Positions 1-6,553 of a stretch of 10,341 nucleotides of DNA are shown in pieces (the first letter of the stretch is position 1; the number at the start of each line of letters is the position of its first letter). The notes under the pieces were generated by a model. It saw only the letters and a list, made by a program, of their open reading frames with translations. It searched no databases and was not told where the DNA came from. The translations under genes were made by a program, and so were the position numbers. The stretch lies in the NCBI GenBank assembly GCA_024640385.1, contig JAHEFC010000069.1, positions 2,530-12,870 of the forward strand. The letters run 5' to 3'. Source of the DNA: Sphingobacteriales bacterium. GTDB lineage: Bacteria > Bacteroidota > Bacteroidia > Chitinophagales > Chitinophagaceae.

Positions 1-21
1 GCAAAAAAGGCAGCAGAATAA
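1..21 (+). CDS. Possible C-terminal end of an upstream plus-strand gene (partial)
   Basis: Frame 1 reads Ala-Lys-Lys-Ala-Ala-Glu and then TAA at 19-21. A Lys/Ala-rich tail of this kind is common at the C-terminus of small basic nucleic-acid-binding or ribosomal proteins, but six residues cannot identify a family. The idea is supported by the plus-strand terminator-like hairpin downstream at 139-168, which needs a plus-strand transcript to act on, and no other plus-strand gene is visible before it. The stretch could equally be non-coding, so the call is tentative. Confidence 0.3.
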   Translation, partial: AKKAAE

Positions 22-31
22 GCAGAATTGA

Positions 32-66
32 TTTCTGTCAAAAAAAATTCACAAACGTGACAGAAA
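32..66. repeat. Perfect 9-bp inverted repeat
   Basis: TTTCTGTCA at 32-40 is matched exactly by its reverse complement TGACAGAAA at 58-66, with a 17-base spacer. Inside, a smaller TCAC...GTGA pair (49-60) brings the centre close to a second dyad. Neither strand has a T-run directly after the arms, so it is not an obvious terminator. It could be a 3'-UTR hairpin of the gene ending near 21 or a protein-binding dyad. The function is unknown. Confidence 0.5.
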
Positions 67-138
67 AAATACAATTCAAAAGCGCACATTATTCAAAAAA
101 ATGTATTTTTAACTTGGTGTTTTTCATAGGTTAGCAAC

Positions 139-168
139 GGCTGGCTCTTTCTAGGGCTAGCCTTTTTT
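139..168 (+). terminator. Rho-independent terminator (plus strand)
   Basis: GGCTGGC at 139-145 can pair with GCTAGCC at 156-162 (seven pairs, one of them G-U) around a ten-base loop. Six T residues follow at 163-168. On the minus strand no T-run follows the stem, so it should act on plus-strand transcription from left of the window and end it just before the convergent VWA gene, whose stop lies at 174-176. Confidence 0.6.
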
Positions 169-173
169 GTTTC

Positions 174-824
174 TCACCTGTCCCCGAATAGGTCAGCCAG
201 CTTTTTTACATCTTTTTCTTCGTCTACCAGGGTAATCACCCTCAACTGCAATTCTTCCCTCACATAAGTGACGGCTTTGTCAGCTTCCAGCCCCCTTCCA
301 ACGATCACGCAAGTCAATTCAATGCCAGGGTTATCGCAAACCAGTTGCTTGGTGTACGGGTTCAATTCAAATAAGCCGTCAGTAACCAGCAGTACATGTT
401 TTACATAGGCAGCCGGATTATAAATTTTTGACCGGGTTTCTTTTTTTGTTTTTTGAAGCAGTATATCATACGCATCATAGATAGCGCCATTGATATTGGT
501 GGAAGACGCCGTGGATTTCACTTTCGAGATGATCTTAAGCAGTGAGTCGGGCCCTGAATAAGCAGTGGTTTTATATAATGTGTTGACCTGGGTTCCAAAA
601 CTCAGCAGGCTGATCTGATCTTGTTTGTCGAGCAGTTTCAACAATTCTTCTGTTGATTTTTTCAGTAACAGCATCTTGTTGTCCCTTCCCATACTGTTAC
701 TTACGTCAAGCAGAAAAACAATTTTTGCATTCTTTTCCTTTGCCTGGGTCCTTATGCTGTCTTGTGACCAGGCATCAGTGTACAAAAACAAAACAATACA
801 ACATATCGTCAAATGAAGCTTCAT
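174..824 (-). CDS. Secreted von Willebrand factor A domain protein
   Basis: This is a 216-residue protein made almost entirely of one VWA (vWFA) fold. Residues 1-20 form a hydrophobic signal peptide with probable cleavage near Ser20-Gln21, so the domain should be exported to the periplasm or outside. The metal-ion-dependent adhesion site looks intact: Asp40-x-Ser42-x-Ser44, Thr109 and Asp149 in VTDG. VWA domains with such a site bind divalent metal and usually mediate protein-protein contacts. No second domain, membrane anchor or catalytic motif is visible, so the partner and role are unknown. The ATG lies 3 nt after the TAG stop of the MBL-fold gene, which implies co-transcription and probably translational coupling. 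Two adjacent Cys at 8-9 sit inside the signal hydrophobic core and do not make a convincing lipobox. Confidence 0.9.
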   Translation of the reverse strand: MKLHLTICCIVLFLYTDAWSQDSIRTQAKEKNAKIVFLLDVSNSMGRDNKMLLLKKSTEELLKLLDKQDQISLLSFGTQVNTLYKTTAYSGPDSLLKIISKVKSTASSTNINGAIYDAYDILLQKTKKETRSKIYNPAAYVKHVLLVTDGLFELNPYTKQLVCDNPGIELTCVIVGRGLEADKAVTYVREELQLRVITLVDEEKDVKKLADLFGDR

Positions 825-827
825 TGA

Positions 828-1568
828 CTAGCTGTGTTTTAGGTAGGGTGTTTTGATATCGTGATAAAACAAAAATGTCCAGCCTTTACCCTCCTGCCAC
901 CATTTCTGCCTGAGCTCCATGGCCCTTTTGCCATCGTGATCATACTTAGCTATAAAACGGCTTTTCATCTGGTGTAATTGTGGTGCTTCGTCTCCGCCAA
1001 AAAATACTGTTTCGCCGGCTTCTTCTATCCAAAAGACCTGGTGAAAGGGACTATGTCCCCCGCTCAGAGCATAACGTATTGATCCTTCGATGTCGCCATC
1101 ACCGTCCAACAGCACCAGTTTTTCCATATTCCTGAAAACTTCAAGTTCTGCAGGAACAAAAGAAGGTGCACCTTTTTCAATAGCATACTCCAGTTCTTTC
1201 TTCTGCACATAGTAACTGGCGTTGGGAAAACTCACATGGTACTGGTGCTGCAATTGATTCTCTATCCCTGCACCACCTGCATGATCTTTGTGCAAATGAC
1301 TCAACAGCACTTTGGTAACATCCAGGGGATTGATATCGTTATCGATCAGGTTCTGATGGATCTGCAGGTTGCCATCTTTATTATTGAAGCCAAGGCCTGT
1401 ATCGAGTAAGATCACATCCTGTTCAGTGATCACAACGAAAGGTTGTATTTCAACCAGCAAACTGCCCGAGGGCCGGTTGCTCAACACGTGTTTCTCGGTA
1501 TCGAAAGGAATGAAACGCTTGGTCTGGTCAATGGTAAATGTTCCCTCGGAAAGCGGAATTATTTTCAT
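828..1568 (-). CDS. MBL-fold metallo-hydrolase
   Basis: A 246-residue single-domain metallo-beta-lactamase-fold protein. The metal ligands expected for a two-metal site are visible: His91-x-His93-x-Asp95-His96 (in SHLHKDHAGG), His172 in GGHS, Asp193 in FGGDEAP and His236 in FYHD. Asp56 in LLDTGLG lies in the usual second strand. No signal peptide is evident, so it is probably cytoplasmic. The family includes lactonases, thiolesterases and glyoxalase-II-like enzymes. The overall layout resembles the N-acyl-homoserine-lactonase-like or general hydrolase branch, but the substrate cannot be assigned and a beta-lactamase role is not implied. It is the first gene of a tight pair with the VWA gene (3-nt gap). 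The ATG at 1568 is preceded by a TATCTTTG box only a few bases upstream, so the mRNA may be leaderless or come from rodA read-through. Confidence 0.93.
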   Translation of the reverse strand: MKIIPLSEGTFTIDQTKRFIPFDTEKHVLSNRPSGSLLVEIQPFVVITEQDVILLDTGLGFNNKDGNLQIHQNLIDNDINPLDVTKVLLSHLHKDHAGGAGIENQLQHQYHVSFPNASYYVQKKELEYAIEKGAPSFVPAELEVFRNMEKLVLLDGDGDIEGSIRYALSGGHSPFHQVFWIEEAGETVFFGGDEAPQLHQMKSRFIAKYDHDGKRAMELRQKWWQEGKGWTFLFYHDIKTPYLKHS

Positions 1569-1572
1569 TTCT

Positions 1573-1580
1573 CAAAGATA
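1573..1580 (-). promoter_or_regulatory. Possible -7 box for the MBL/VWA pair
   Basis: On the minus strand TATCTTTG fits the Bacteroidota primary-sigma -7 consensus TAnnTTTG exactly. It ends four bases before the ATG of the MBL gene, so transcription from it would give a leaderless or nearly leaderless mRNA. The -33 region would fall inside the heptamer repeat and no TTG occurs at the expected 19-base distance, so this may be a chance match. Confidence 0.25.
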
Positions 1581-1592
1581 CAGGTTGCTTTC

Positions 1593-1655
1593 GCAGGTTG
1601 CAGGTTACAGGTTACAGGTTCCAGTGCAACCTGCAACCTGTAGCCTGCAACCTGC
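1593..1655. repeat. Heptamer array forming a long inverted repeat
   Basis: The left arm 1593-1620 is a run of the 7-base unit CAGGTTR (three full copies and a six-base fourth). The right arm 1628-1655 is the same run inverted. The 28-base arms match at 26 positions around the 7-base loop 1621-1627. A further lone CAGGTTG lies at 1581-1587. The right arm includes the last base of the rodA TAG stop codon. The hairpin could stabilise the 3' end of the elongasome transcript or weaken read-through into the MBL gene, but no T-run follows. Short-unit arrays like this recur between genes in Bacteroidota, and heptamer STRR repeats are known in cyanobacteria. Confidence 0.85.
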
Positions 1656-2989
1656 TAACGAAGTACCATTTGCCTGTCCGCATCTAACCGGATCAGCACA
1701 AACAATAACACCGTGAAAGTAATGAGGGCGGTGCCGCCATAACTGAGAAAAGGCAGGGGAATACCGATCACCGGCACCAGGCCCACGGTCATGCCAACAT
1801 TAATGGCCACATGGAAAAAAAGCACGGCGGCCACGCCATAGGCATAGCACCGACTGAATGTGCTTCGCTGCCGTTCGGCAACAATGATGATCCGGAAAAG
1901 AAGTACCAGGTATAGCAGTAATAAGATAGTACTGCCAACAAAGCCGAAGCCTTCTCCAATAGTGCAGAAAATAAAATCAGTTCGCTGTTCCGGCACAAAA
2001 TCATAACGCGTCTGGGTTCCTTTCAGCAGGCCCTTTCCAATGAACCCGCCGGAGCCTATCGCGATCTTGCTTTGCTTTACATTATATGAACTGGCCTTTT
2101 TCTTATCCTCGATCTTGCGGATATCTTCTTCACTCATTATGGCGGGGTCAACAGGAAAATCCCGGCCTACCGTTGCATATATCCTCTGCACCTGGTAGGG
2201 CTTCAATACATTATTGAAAAAGAAGGGCACCGCAAATCGCTGAATACCCACACAAATAAACCAGACGGCAGCTATACCTATCAGTAAGGATTTGTCCCTG
2301 CGGACCTGCCTTCGCATAAGGTATACTGTTAGCAACGCAATGGCAGTCAGCAAAACCGCCAGCAGGTTGGGTTCAAGCAGTAATGTAGCGATCACCAGCA
2401 CAGCCAGTGAAAATCCAACCACCAGCACAATACTGGGGAGGCCTTCCCGGTACATCACCAGGAAGAAGGAGAAATAGACCAGGGCCAGCCCGGTTTCACT
2501 TTGCAATATTGACATGATTGCCGGAATCAGCACGATAGCGGCTGCGATCAGCTGCGACCTGAGCCTGGTGAAGTCAGTATCTATCCTCGACAGGTATTTC
2601 GCCAGGGCGAGGTTTACAAATATCTTACAGAGCTCAGCAGGCTGAAGCTGGAAGCTGGCAAACCTGATGATCGATTTGGTTCCCTTCACTTCTGTGTGAA
2701 AAGGAAACACCAGCAGCAACAATACGAGCCCGCTGAAATAAAACAGGTTTGCCGTTGCAGTGAAGAATTTACTGTCTGTCAGCAGGATGAATGTCCCCAG
2801 AACCAGGCTGATCATAAGGTAAACAAGCTGCCTGCTGTAATCTGTTTTCATTGACAGGAACCCCGGTATAAGATCCTCGTTACGGTAAGTTGCAGCGAAT
2901 ATGCTCATGATCCCTATCGCCGAAAGCACCAGGTAAAGTAATACCAGTGTCCAGTCAATGCCTTTTGATATTTCATTATTGTTTCTCAA
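1655..2989 (-). CDS. rodA: RodA, SEDS-family peptidoglycan glycosyltransferase
   Basis: A 444-residue polytopic inner-membrane protein that polymerises lipid II into glycan strands in the elongasome, in complex with PBP2. SEDS landmarks are visible: GTKSIIRFASFQLQPAE (103-119), QSKIAIGSGGFIGKG (306-320), GTQ at 324-326, VPEQRTDFIF (332-341), and the C-terminal GLVPVIGIPLPFLSYGG (403-419). The segment between Arg269 and Gln306, expected to be the large periplasmic loop with the catalytic Asp, is longer and more charged than in Escherichia coli. Asp277 or Asp281 are the candidates for that residue. The start is TTG at 2989: it follows the PBP2 TGA directly and is in the same frame, so no earlier start is possible, and the next ATG (codon 28) would cut into the first membrane helix. 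An ATG would result if one T at this junction were absent. Confidence 0.97.
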   Translation of the reverse strand: MRNNNEISKGIDWTLVLLYLVLSAIGIMSIFAATYRNEDLIPGFLSMKTDYSRQLVYLMISLVLGTFILLTDSKFFTATANLFYFSGLVLLLLVFPFHTEVKGTKSIIRFASFQLQPAELCKIFVNLALAKYLSRIDTDFTRLRSQLIAAAIVLIPAIMSILQSETGLALVYFSFFLVMYREGLPSIVLVVGFSLAVLVIATLLLEPNLLAVLLTAIALLTVYLMRRQVRRDKSLLIGIAAVWFICVGIQRFAVPFFFNNVLKPYQVQRIYATVGRDFPVDPAIMSEEDIRKIEDKKKASSYNVKQSKIAIGSGGFIGKGLLKGTQTRYDFVPEQRTDFIFCTIGEGFGFVGSTILLLLYLVLLFRIIIVAERQRSTFSRCYAYGVAAVLFFHVAINVGMTVGLVPVIGIPLPFLSYGGTALITFTVLLFVLIRLDADRQMVLR

Positions 2990-5104
2990 TCAGGCAAGCT
3001 TATTGGTTAATTCATCATCATCTCTCCGAAGGTACATAGTGATCGCCCTGATGCTGTCAGGCTTTTTCTTTGGAGGCAAAGAAGGTTCTGTATTCGGTCT
3101 CTTTTCAATATTCCTGTCCAGTTTAGGGGCATCCGGAGCGGCTGGAATGGAATTATGCAGAACTGAACTGTCTCCCATTTCCAGGGCTATCTTCACTCTT
3201 CTGATGGAATCCAGTTTCATCCGTTTTTGCTTGACAACCGGAAGTATGATCTCCTTTTCAGCGATCCTGGCAGAATCCAGTTTGCTTTTTTCGCTCAGGG
3301 TATCGTTGAGATATTTTTCCATGATCATCCGGGCAATTGGACCGGCCCAGGTGGCGCCAAAACCGGCATTCTCAACAATTACCGCAACGGCGATCTTTGG
3401 ATTTTCCCTGGGAGCAAAACATACAAACCAGGAATGATCTTCCAGTTTTTCTCTCTTTCCATTGATCTTACCATAGTTCTCTGCAGTACCTGTTTTTCCG
3501 GCTATCGAAATTCCTTCAATACGGGCAATACGCCCGGTACCATTTTCGATCACATCCTGCATACCCAGTTGAACGATCTGATAAATACTGTCAGGTATAT
3601 GTGTTACTTCATGCCTTACATGAAAAGGCTGCAGGATCGAATCAGCTTCTGACCTTCCATCTATGCTGTCAACAAAATGCGGGGTATAATAATATCCTTT
3701 GTTGGCAATGATACACATCAGGTTAGCCATCTGCAATGGAGTGGCCTGCATCTCACCCTGGCCAATGCCATTGTATACGTTGGTGCAGGAATTCCATGAA
3801 TTATTATACAGCTTATTATAATAAGATGTATCCACGATCAGGCCCTTATCTTCACTGGGTATATCAATGCCCAGCCTCACTCCCAAACCAAATGAATTCA
3901 TATACTTTCTCCAGTGCGCATATCCTTCATCCACATCCCTGTAAGCCCTGTTGTCCAGGGCCAGCCTGTATATACTTGAAAAATACGAATTGCATGAATG
4001 CGCAATGGCAAGCCTCAGGTTCGCAGCATGGCCGGTCCATTTCTCGGTGCATTTGATCGGCCTGCGGCAGGCATAATAAGCACCATTGCAGCCTACCCCG
4101 TAACGTGGAGTGATCACGCCTTCATCCAACGCTACAAGGGCCTGAGCAGGTTTAATGGTCGATCCCGGCGGGTACTGCCCTTTAATGGCACGGTTGAACA
4201 ATGGCTTGGCGGTGTCGCTGAGCAGCCAGGAGAAATTTCTTTTTCGTTCGGAACCTGTCAGCAGGTTGGGATCATAAGTAGGTCCGCTGGCCATGGCGAT
4301 GATCCCTCCGGTTTTTGGCTCAATGGCAACGATAGCGCCGAGCTTATTAGCCAGGAATTTCTCAGCCAGTATCTGCACATCAATATCCAGGAATGTGCGA
4401 AGATTCCTTCCTGCAATAGCAGCAGTATCATAAGCACCATTCTCATAATTTCCCACCAACCTGTTCTTGTTATCCTTGATCCTGTATTGTACCCCCCGTT
4501 GGCCCATCAGGATGTTCTCATAATATCTTTCAATGCCTGTGAGGCCCATATAATCACCCAACTGGTAGAAATAATTCGTTTTCCTGAGTATATTGGAATC
4601 CACTTCACCGATATAACCCAATAAATGCTCTGCTGCACGATAGGGGTAAGAGCGGATAGGCCTGTCCTGCAAATAAAAGCCTGGCTCAAAGCGATAGATG
4701 TTCTCCTGAAGTTTAACGAACTTATCCATAGAGAGGGAGGCTTCAAATACCGAGGGTCTGTACCTTCCATTTCTGATGATGGCCGTGATCAGTCGCTGCC
4801 TGAATTCTGCAGAATCGATCCCCAGCGCCTGGCAAAGGCCCAAGGTGTCGATCCCTTTCAGTTGGTTAGGTACCAGCATCAGGTCGTGGGTAACCGTATT
4901 CTCGAGAATGGGTTTCCCATTACGATCGAATATCAGCCCACGGTCAGGATAAATGGTCTTTCTTTCAACCGCATTATCCAGAGCCTGCAACTTGTATTGC
5001 GGAGAGAGCAATTGCAATACAAAAAGCCTGGCGATCAGTATGACAAATACTGACAGGAAAATAAGACGTATTACCGTTTGACGGGATTGATTAAAAACAG
5101 GCAT
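2990..5104 (-). CDS. mrdA: Penicillin-binding protein 2, elongasome transpeptidase
   Basis: A 704-residue class B penicillin-binding protein that cross-links peptidoglycan along the lateral wall and partners with RodA. It has a short cytoplasmic start, one membrane anchor (about 11-32), a dimerisation/pedestal region containing DRGLIFDRNG (54-63) and LTGIERYYE (188-196), and a transpeptidase domain from about 235. The active-site motifs are Ser315-Thr-Ile-Lys318 in PPGSTIKPA, Ser370-Cys-Asn372, and Lys537-Thr-Gly539 in AGKTGTAEN. Cys339, Cys352, His359 and Cys371 are placed like the zinc ligands reported for E. coli PBP2 (inference). After about residue 600 comes a charged, Pro/Lys-rich tail of roughly 100 residues, absent from E. 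coli PBP2, with three Lys-x-Asp-Ser-x-Arg motifs. The ATG follows the mreD stop after a 63-base repeat-filled gap. The TGA stop is directly followed by the rodA TTG. Confidence 0.97.
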   Translation of the reverse strand: MPVFNQSRQTVIRLIFLSVFVILIARLFVLQLLSPQYKLQALDNAVERKTIYPDRGLIFDRNGKPILENTVTHDLMLVPNQLKGIDTLGLCQALGIDSAEFRQRLITAIIRNGRYRPSVFEASLSMDKFVKLQENIYRFEPGFYLQDRPIRSYPYRAAEHLLGYIGEVDSNILRKTNYFYQLGDYMGLTGIERYYENILMGQRGVQYRIKDNKNRLVGNYENGAYDTAAIAGRNLRTFLDIDVQILAEKFLANKLGAIVAIEPKTGGIIAMASGPTYDPNLLTGSERKRNFSWLLSDTAKPLFNRAIKGQYPPGSTIKPAQALVALDEGVITPRYGVGCNGAYYACRRPIKCTEKWTGHAANLRLAIAHSCNSYFSSIYRLALDNRAYRDVDEGYAHWRKYMNSFGLGVRLGIDIPSEDKGLIVDTSYYNKLYNNSWNSCTNVYNGIGQGEMQATPLQMANLMCIIANKGYYYTPHFVDSIDGRSEADSILQPFHVRHEVTHIPDSIYQIVQLGMQDVIENGTGRIARIEGISIAGKTGTAENYGKINGKREKLEDHSWFVCFAPRENPKIAVAVIVENAGFGATWAGPIARMIMEKYLNDTLSEKSKLDSARIAEKEIILPVVKQKRMKLDSIRRVKIALEMGDSSVLHNSIPAAPDAPKLDRNIEKRPNTEPSLPPKKKPDSIRAITMYLRRDDDELTNKLA

Positions 5105-5109
5105 GTTTG

Positions 5110-5161
5110 GAAAGTCAAAAGTAAAAAGTAAAAAGTCAAAATACTTTTAATTTTCACTTTT
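5110..5161. repeat. AAAAGTM heptamer array with degenerate inverted arm
   Basis: The plus strand carries four tandem 7-base units between 5110 and 5137: GAAAGTC, AAAAGTA twice, then AAAAGTC. These are followed by reverse-oriented, decayed units at 5142-5161 (TACTTTT, AATTTTC, ACTTTT). It fills most of the 63-base gap between the mreD stop (5168-5170) and the PBP2 start (5104). Any hairpin would be A-T rich and weaker than the other two arrays. It breaks the otherwise tight packing of the operon and could alter PBP2 expression relative to MreD. On the minus strand it includes TATTTTG, only a loose match to a TAnnTTTG box. Confidence 0.75.
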
Positions 5162-5167
5162 AAATTG

Positions 5168-5701
5168 CTACGCAACATTTGTCCGGTACTTCGCTTTTCT
5201 TACAAACAGCATTTCAGTTATCAGAATCAGTAAAAGGCTGATGGCAGTTGTGGCAAATACCTTGCCTATAAAATAAAGGAAGTTTCCGAAATGAAGCCAT
5301 TCCATGAAAACGAGGTAGGAATGATGCAGGAAGGTCAGCACCAGTACATATACGGCATAGGGCACAAAGCCCATACTGGTGATCGATGGCTCTGAATAGC
5401 CTATTTCCGTGGCTTCTTTCGGCATGAGCAGGCTGATCAGGAAAGGCCTTATATAGGCGATCAGGGTACAGGCCGCAGCATGCAATCCGGGTGTTTTGGT
5501 GAACATGTCGAGAGCCATGCCAAAAAGGAAACCCAGCAGGGTAAGGGCTCCCCTCGTGATCTTGAAAGGAAGCCAGAGGATGAACAGGAAATAGAGATAG
5601 GGAACGATGAATTGGTGAAGCGGGGGGATCTTGCCCAGCACAAACACCTGGAAAAGGATGAAGAAAGCAAAACGGATGATATTTCTTACCAGGTTGCTCA
5701 T
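5168..5701 (-). CDS. mreD: MreD, rod shape-determining membrane protein
   Basis: A 177-residue hydrophobic protein with about five or six predicted membrane segments (around 8-23, 29-46, 50-66, 75-93, 110-127, 143-165). It contains GMALDMFTKTPGLHAAAC (61-78), a pattern I recognise from Bacteroidota MreD proteins. MreD sits in the inner membrane and links MreC with the RodA/PBP2 machinery; its exact biochemical role is not settled for any organism. The size is normal for the family. Its ATG overlaps the mreC stop by one base in a TGATG arrangement, a usual sign of translational coupling. It ends in TAG, followed about seven bases later by the AAAAGTM repeat array. Confidence 0.92.
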   Translation of the reverse strand: MSNLVRNIIRFAFFILFQVFVLGKIPPLHQFIVPYLYFLFILWLPFKITRGALTLLGFLFGMALDMFTKTPGLHAAACTLIAYIRPFLISLLMPKEATEIGYSEPSITSMGFVPYAVYVLVLTFLHHSYLVFMEWLHFGNFLYFIGKVFATTAISLLLILITEMLFVRKAKYRTNVA

Positions 5702-6549
5702 CAGTCTTTCTTTACTTTTTGCATGAGAGAATCCATTTCTGCCTTCTGAATATTCTTCACGATATAGGCATGCTGCACGGAATAGAAATCAGTAGCTGTT
5801 TTTAATTTAAGACTATAGGTGCTGCTGCTTTTGTCCTCCCGCACTTCCGCCACATATCCTACAACTTTTCCTGGAGGAAAGATATCGGAATAGGAACTGG
5901 TTACCACGGTATCTCCTTTTGCCACTTTAATGGTCCTGGGAATATTGCTGAGTGTCACAAAACGCGGATCCTTGCCATCCCAGGTCACTTCCCCGAATCC
6001 TCCGCCCTTTTTCAAAAGCGCCACTACACTGTTCTTCCTGTGAAGCAGGCTCATGGCCACCGACATATTCGAACTGACGTTCACGATCTTCCCTATCACT
6101 CCTTCAGGGCCGATGACCGCCATATTCACATCCACACCCTGTTTAGAGCCGCGATGGAGGGTGATGAAATTGTTCTGACCGTCCACAGCATTACCTATGA
6201 TCTTCGCAGGCAGGTATAGAAATTTACGGTACTGTTCAAGTGAATCCACCCTGAATGTATCTGTGACCAGCTGCATGGAACTGTCGGGGGCGGCAAAATC
6301 TGCTTTGAGTTTATTGAGCAGATCAGCATTCTGCATCCGTAGCCTTTCATTCTCTTTCTGCAGGCTGAAATAGGTTTCTATCTTATTATAGCGTACGTAA
6401 AACCGGCCTGTGACTTCATTAGCCACATTCATGTAGGCGGCCTGGTGGAATTTATTGTAACGAAAAAGCATGCTCAGGGCAAGGACCTGCAAAAACAGGA
6501 AGAACAGCAGGTTGCTGAACCGGGCAATAAAAAGAAAAACGTTACGCAT
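5701..6549 (-). CDS. mreC: MreC, rod shape-determining protein
   Basis: A 282-residue bitopic inner-membrane protein that scaffolds the elongasome from the periplasmic side and is thought to activate PBP2/RodA. It has a short cytoplasmic N-terminus, one membrane helix (about 10-30), a coiled-coil stretch around 55-83 rich in Glu, Asn and Leu, and two beta-rich domains from about 112 to 265. Typical MreC sequences in these domains are LPAKIIGN (113-120), HRGSKQGVDVNMAVIGPEGVIG (132-153) and DIFPPGKVVGYV (222-233). The length is ordinary for the family. The ATG is four bases after the mreB TAA, and the TGA shares its A with the mreD start codon, so all three genes are probably on one transcript. 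Confidence 0.97.
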   Translation of the reverse strand: MRNVFLFIARFSNLLFFLFLQVLALSMLFRYNKFHQAAYMNVANEVTGRFYVRYNKIETYFSLQKENERLRMQNADLLNKLKADFAAPDSSMQLVTDTFRVDSLEQYRKFLYLPAKIIGNAVDGQNNFITLHRGSKQGVDVNMAVIGPEGVIGKIVNVSSNMSVAMSLLHRKNSVVALLKKGGGFGEVTWDGKDPRFVTLSNIPRTIKVAKGDTVVTSSYSDIFPPGKVVGYVAEVREDKSSSTYSLKLKTATDFYSVQHAYIVKNIQKAEMDSLMQKVKKD

Positions 6550-6553
6550 TAAA

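Noticed and set aside
798..824. VWA protein as a lipoprotein (Cys8-Cys9)
   Set aside because: The Cys residues are too close to the N-terminus, inside the hydrophobic core, and lack a proper lipobox. Ordinary signal-peptidase cleavage near residue 20 fits better.
828..1568. MBL protein as an antibiotic-resistance beta-lactamase
   Set aside because: Only the general metal-binding fold is shared. There is no signal peptide, and the layout resembles lactonase- or hydrolase-type members.
2958..3437. 159-codon plus-strand frame across the PBP2/rodA junction
   Set aside because: Antisense to two certain genes, with Ser/Phe/Leu-rich composition produced by the opposite strand.
3998..5053. Two long open frames on the plus strand opposite PBP2 (3998-4624 and 4625-5053)
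   Set aside because: They lie wholly antisense to a clear PBP2 gene with intact motifs, resemble no family I know, and have no start signals. They are frame shadows.
1655..5104. A PBP2-RodA fusion made by TGA read-through
   Set aside because: PBP2 ends in the periplasm while the RodA N-terminus should be cytoplasmic, so a direct fusion would disturb topology. No read-through signal is visible.
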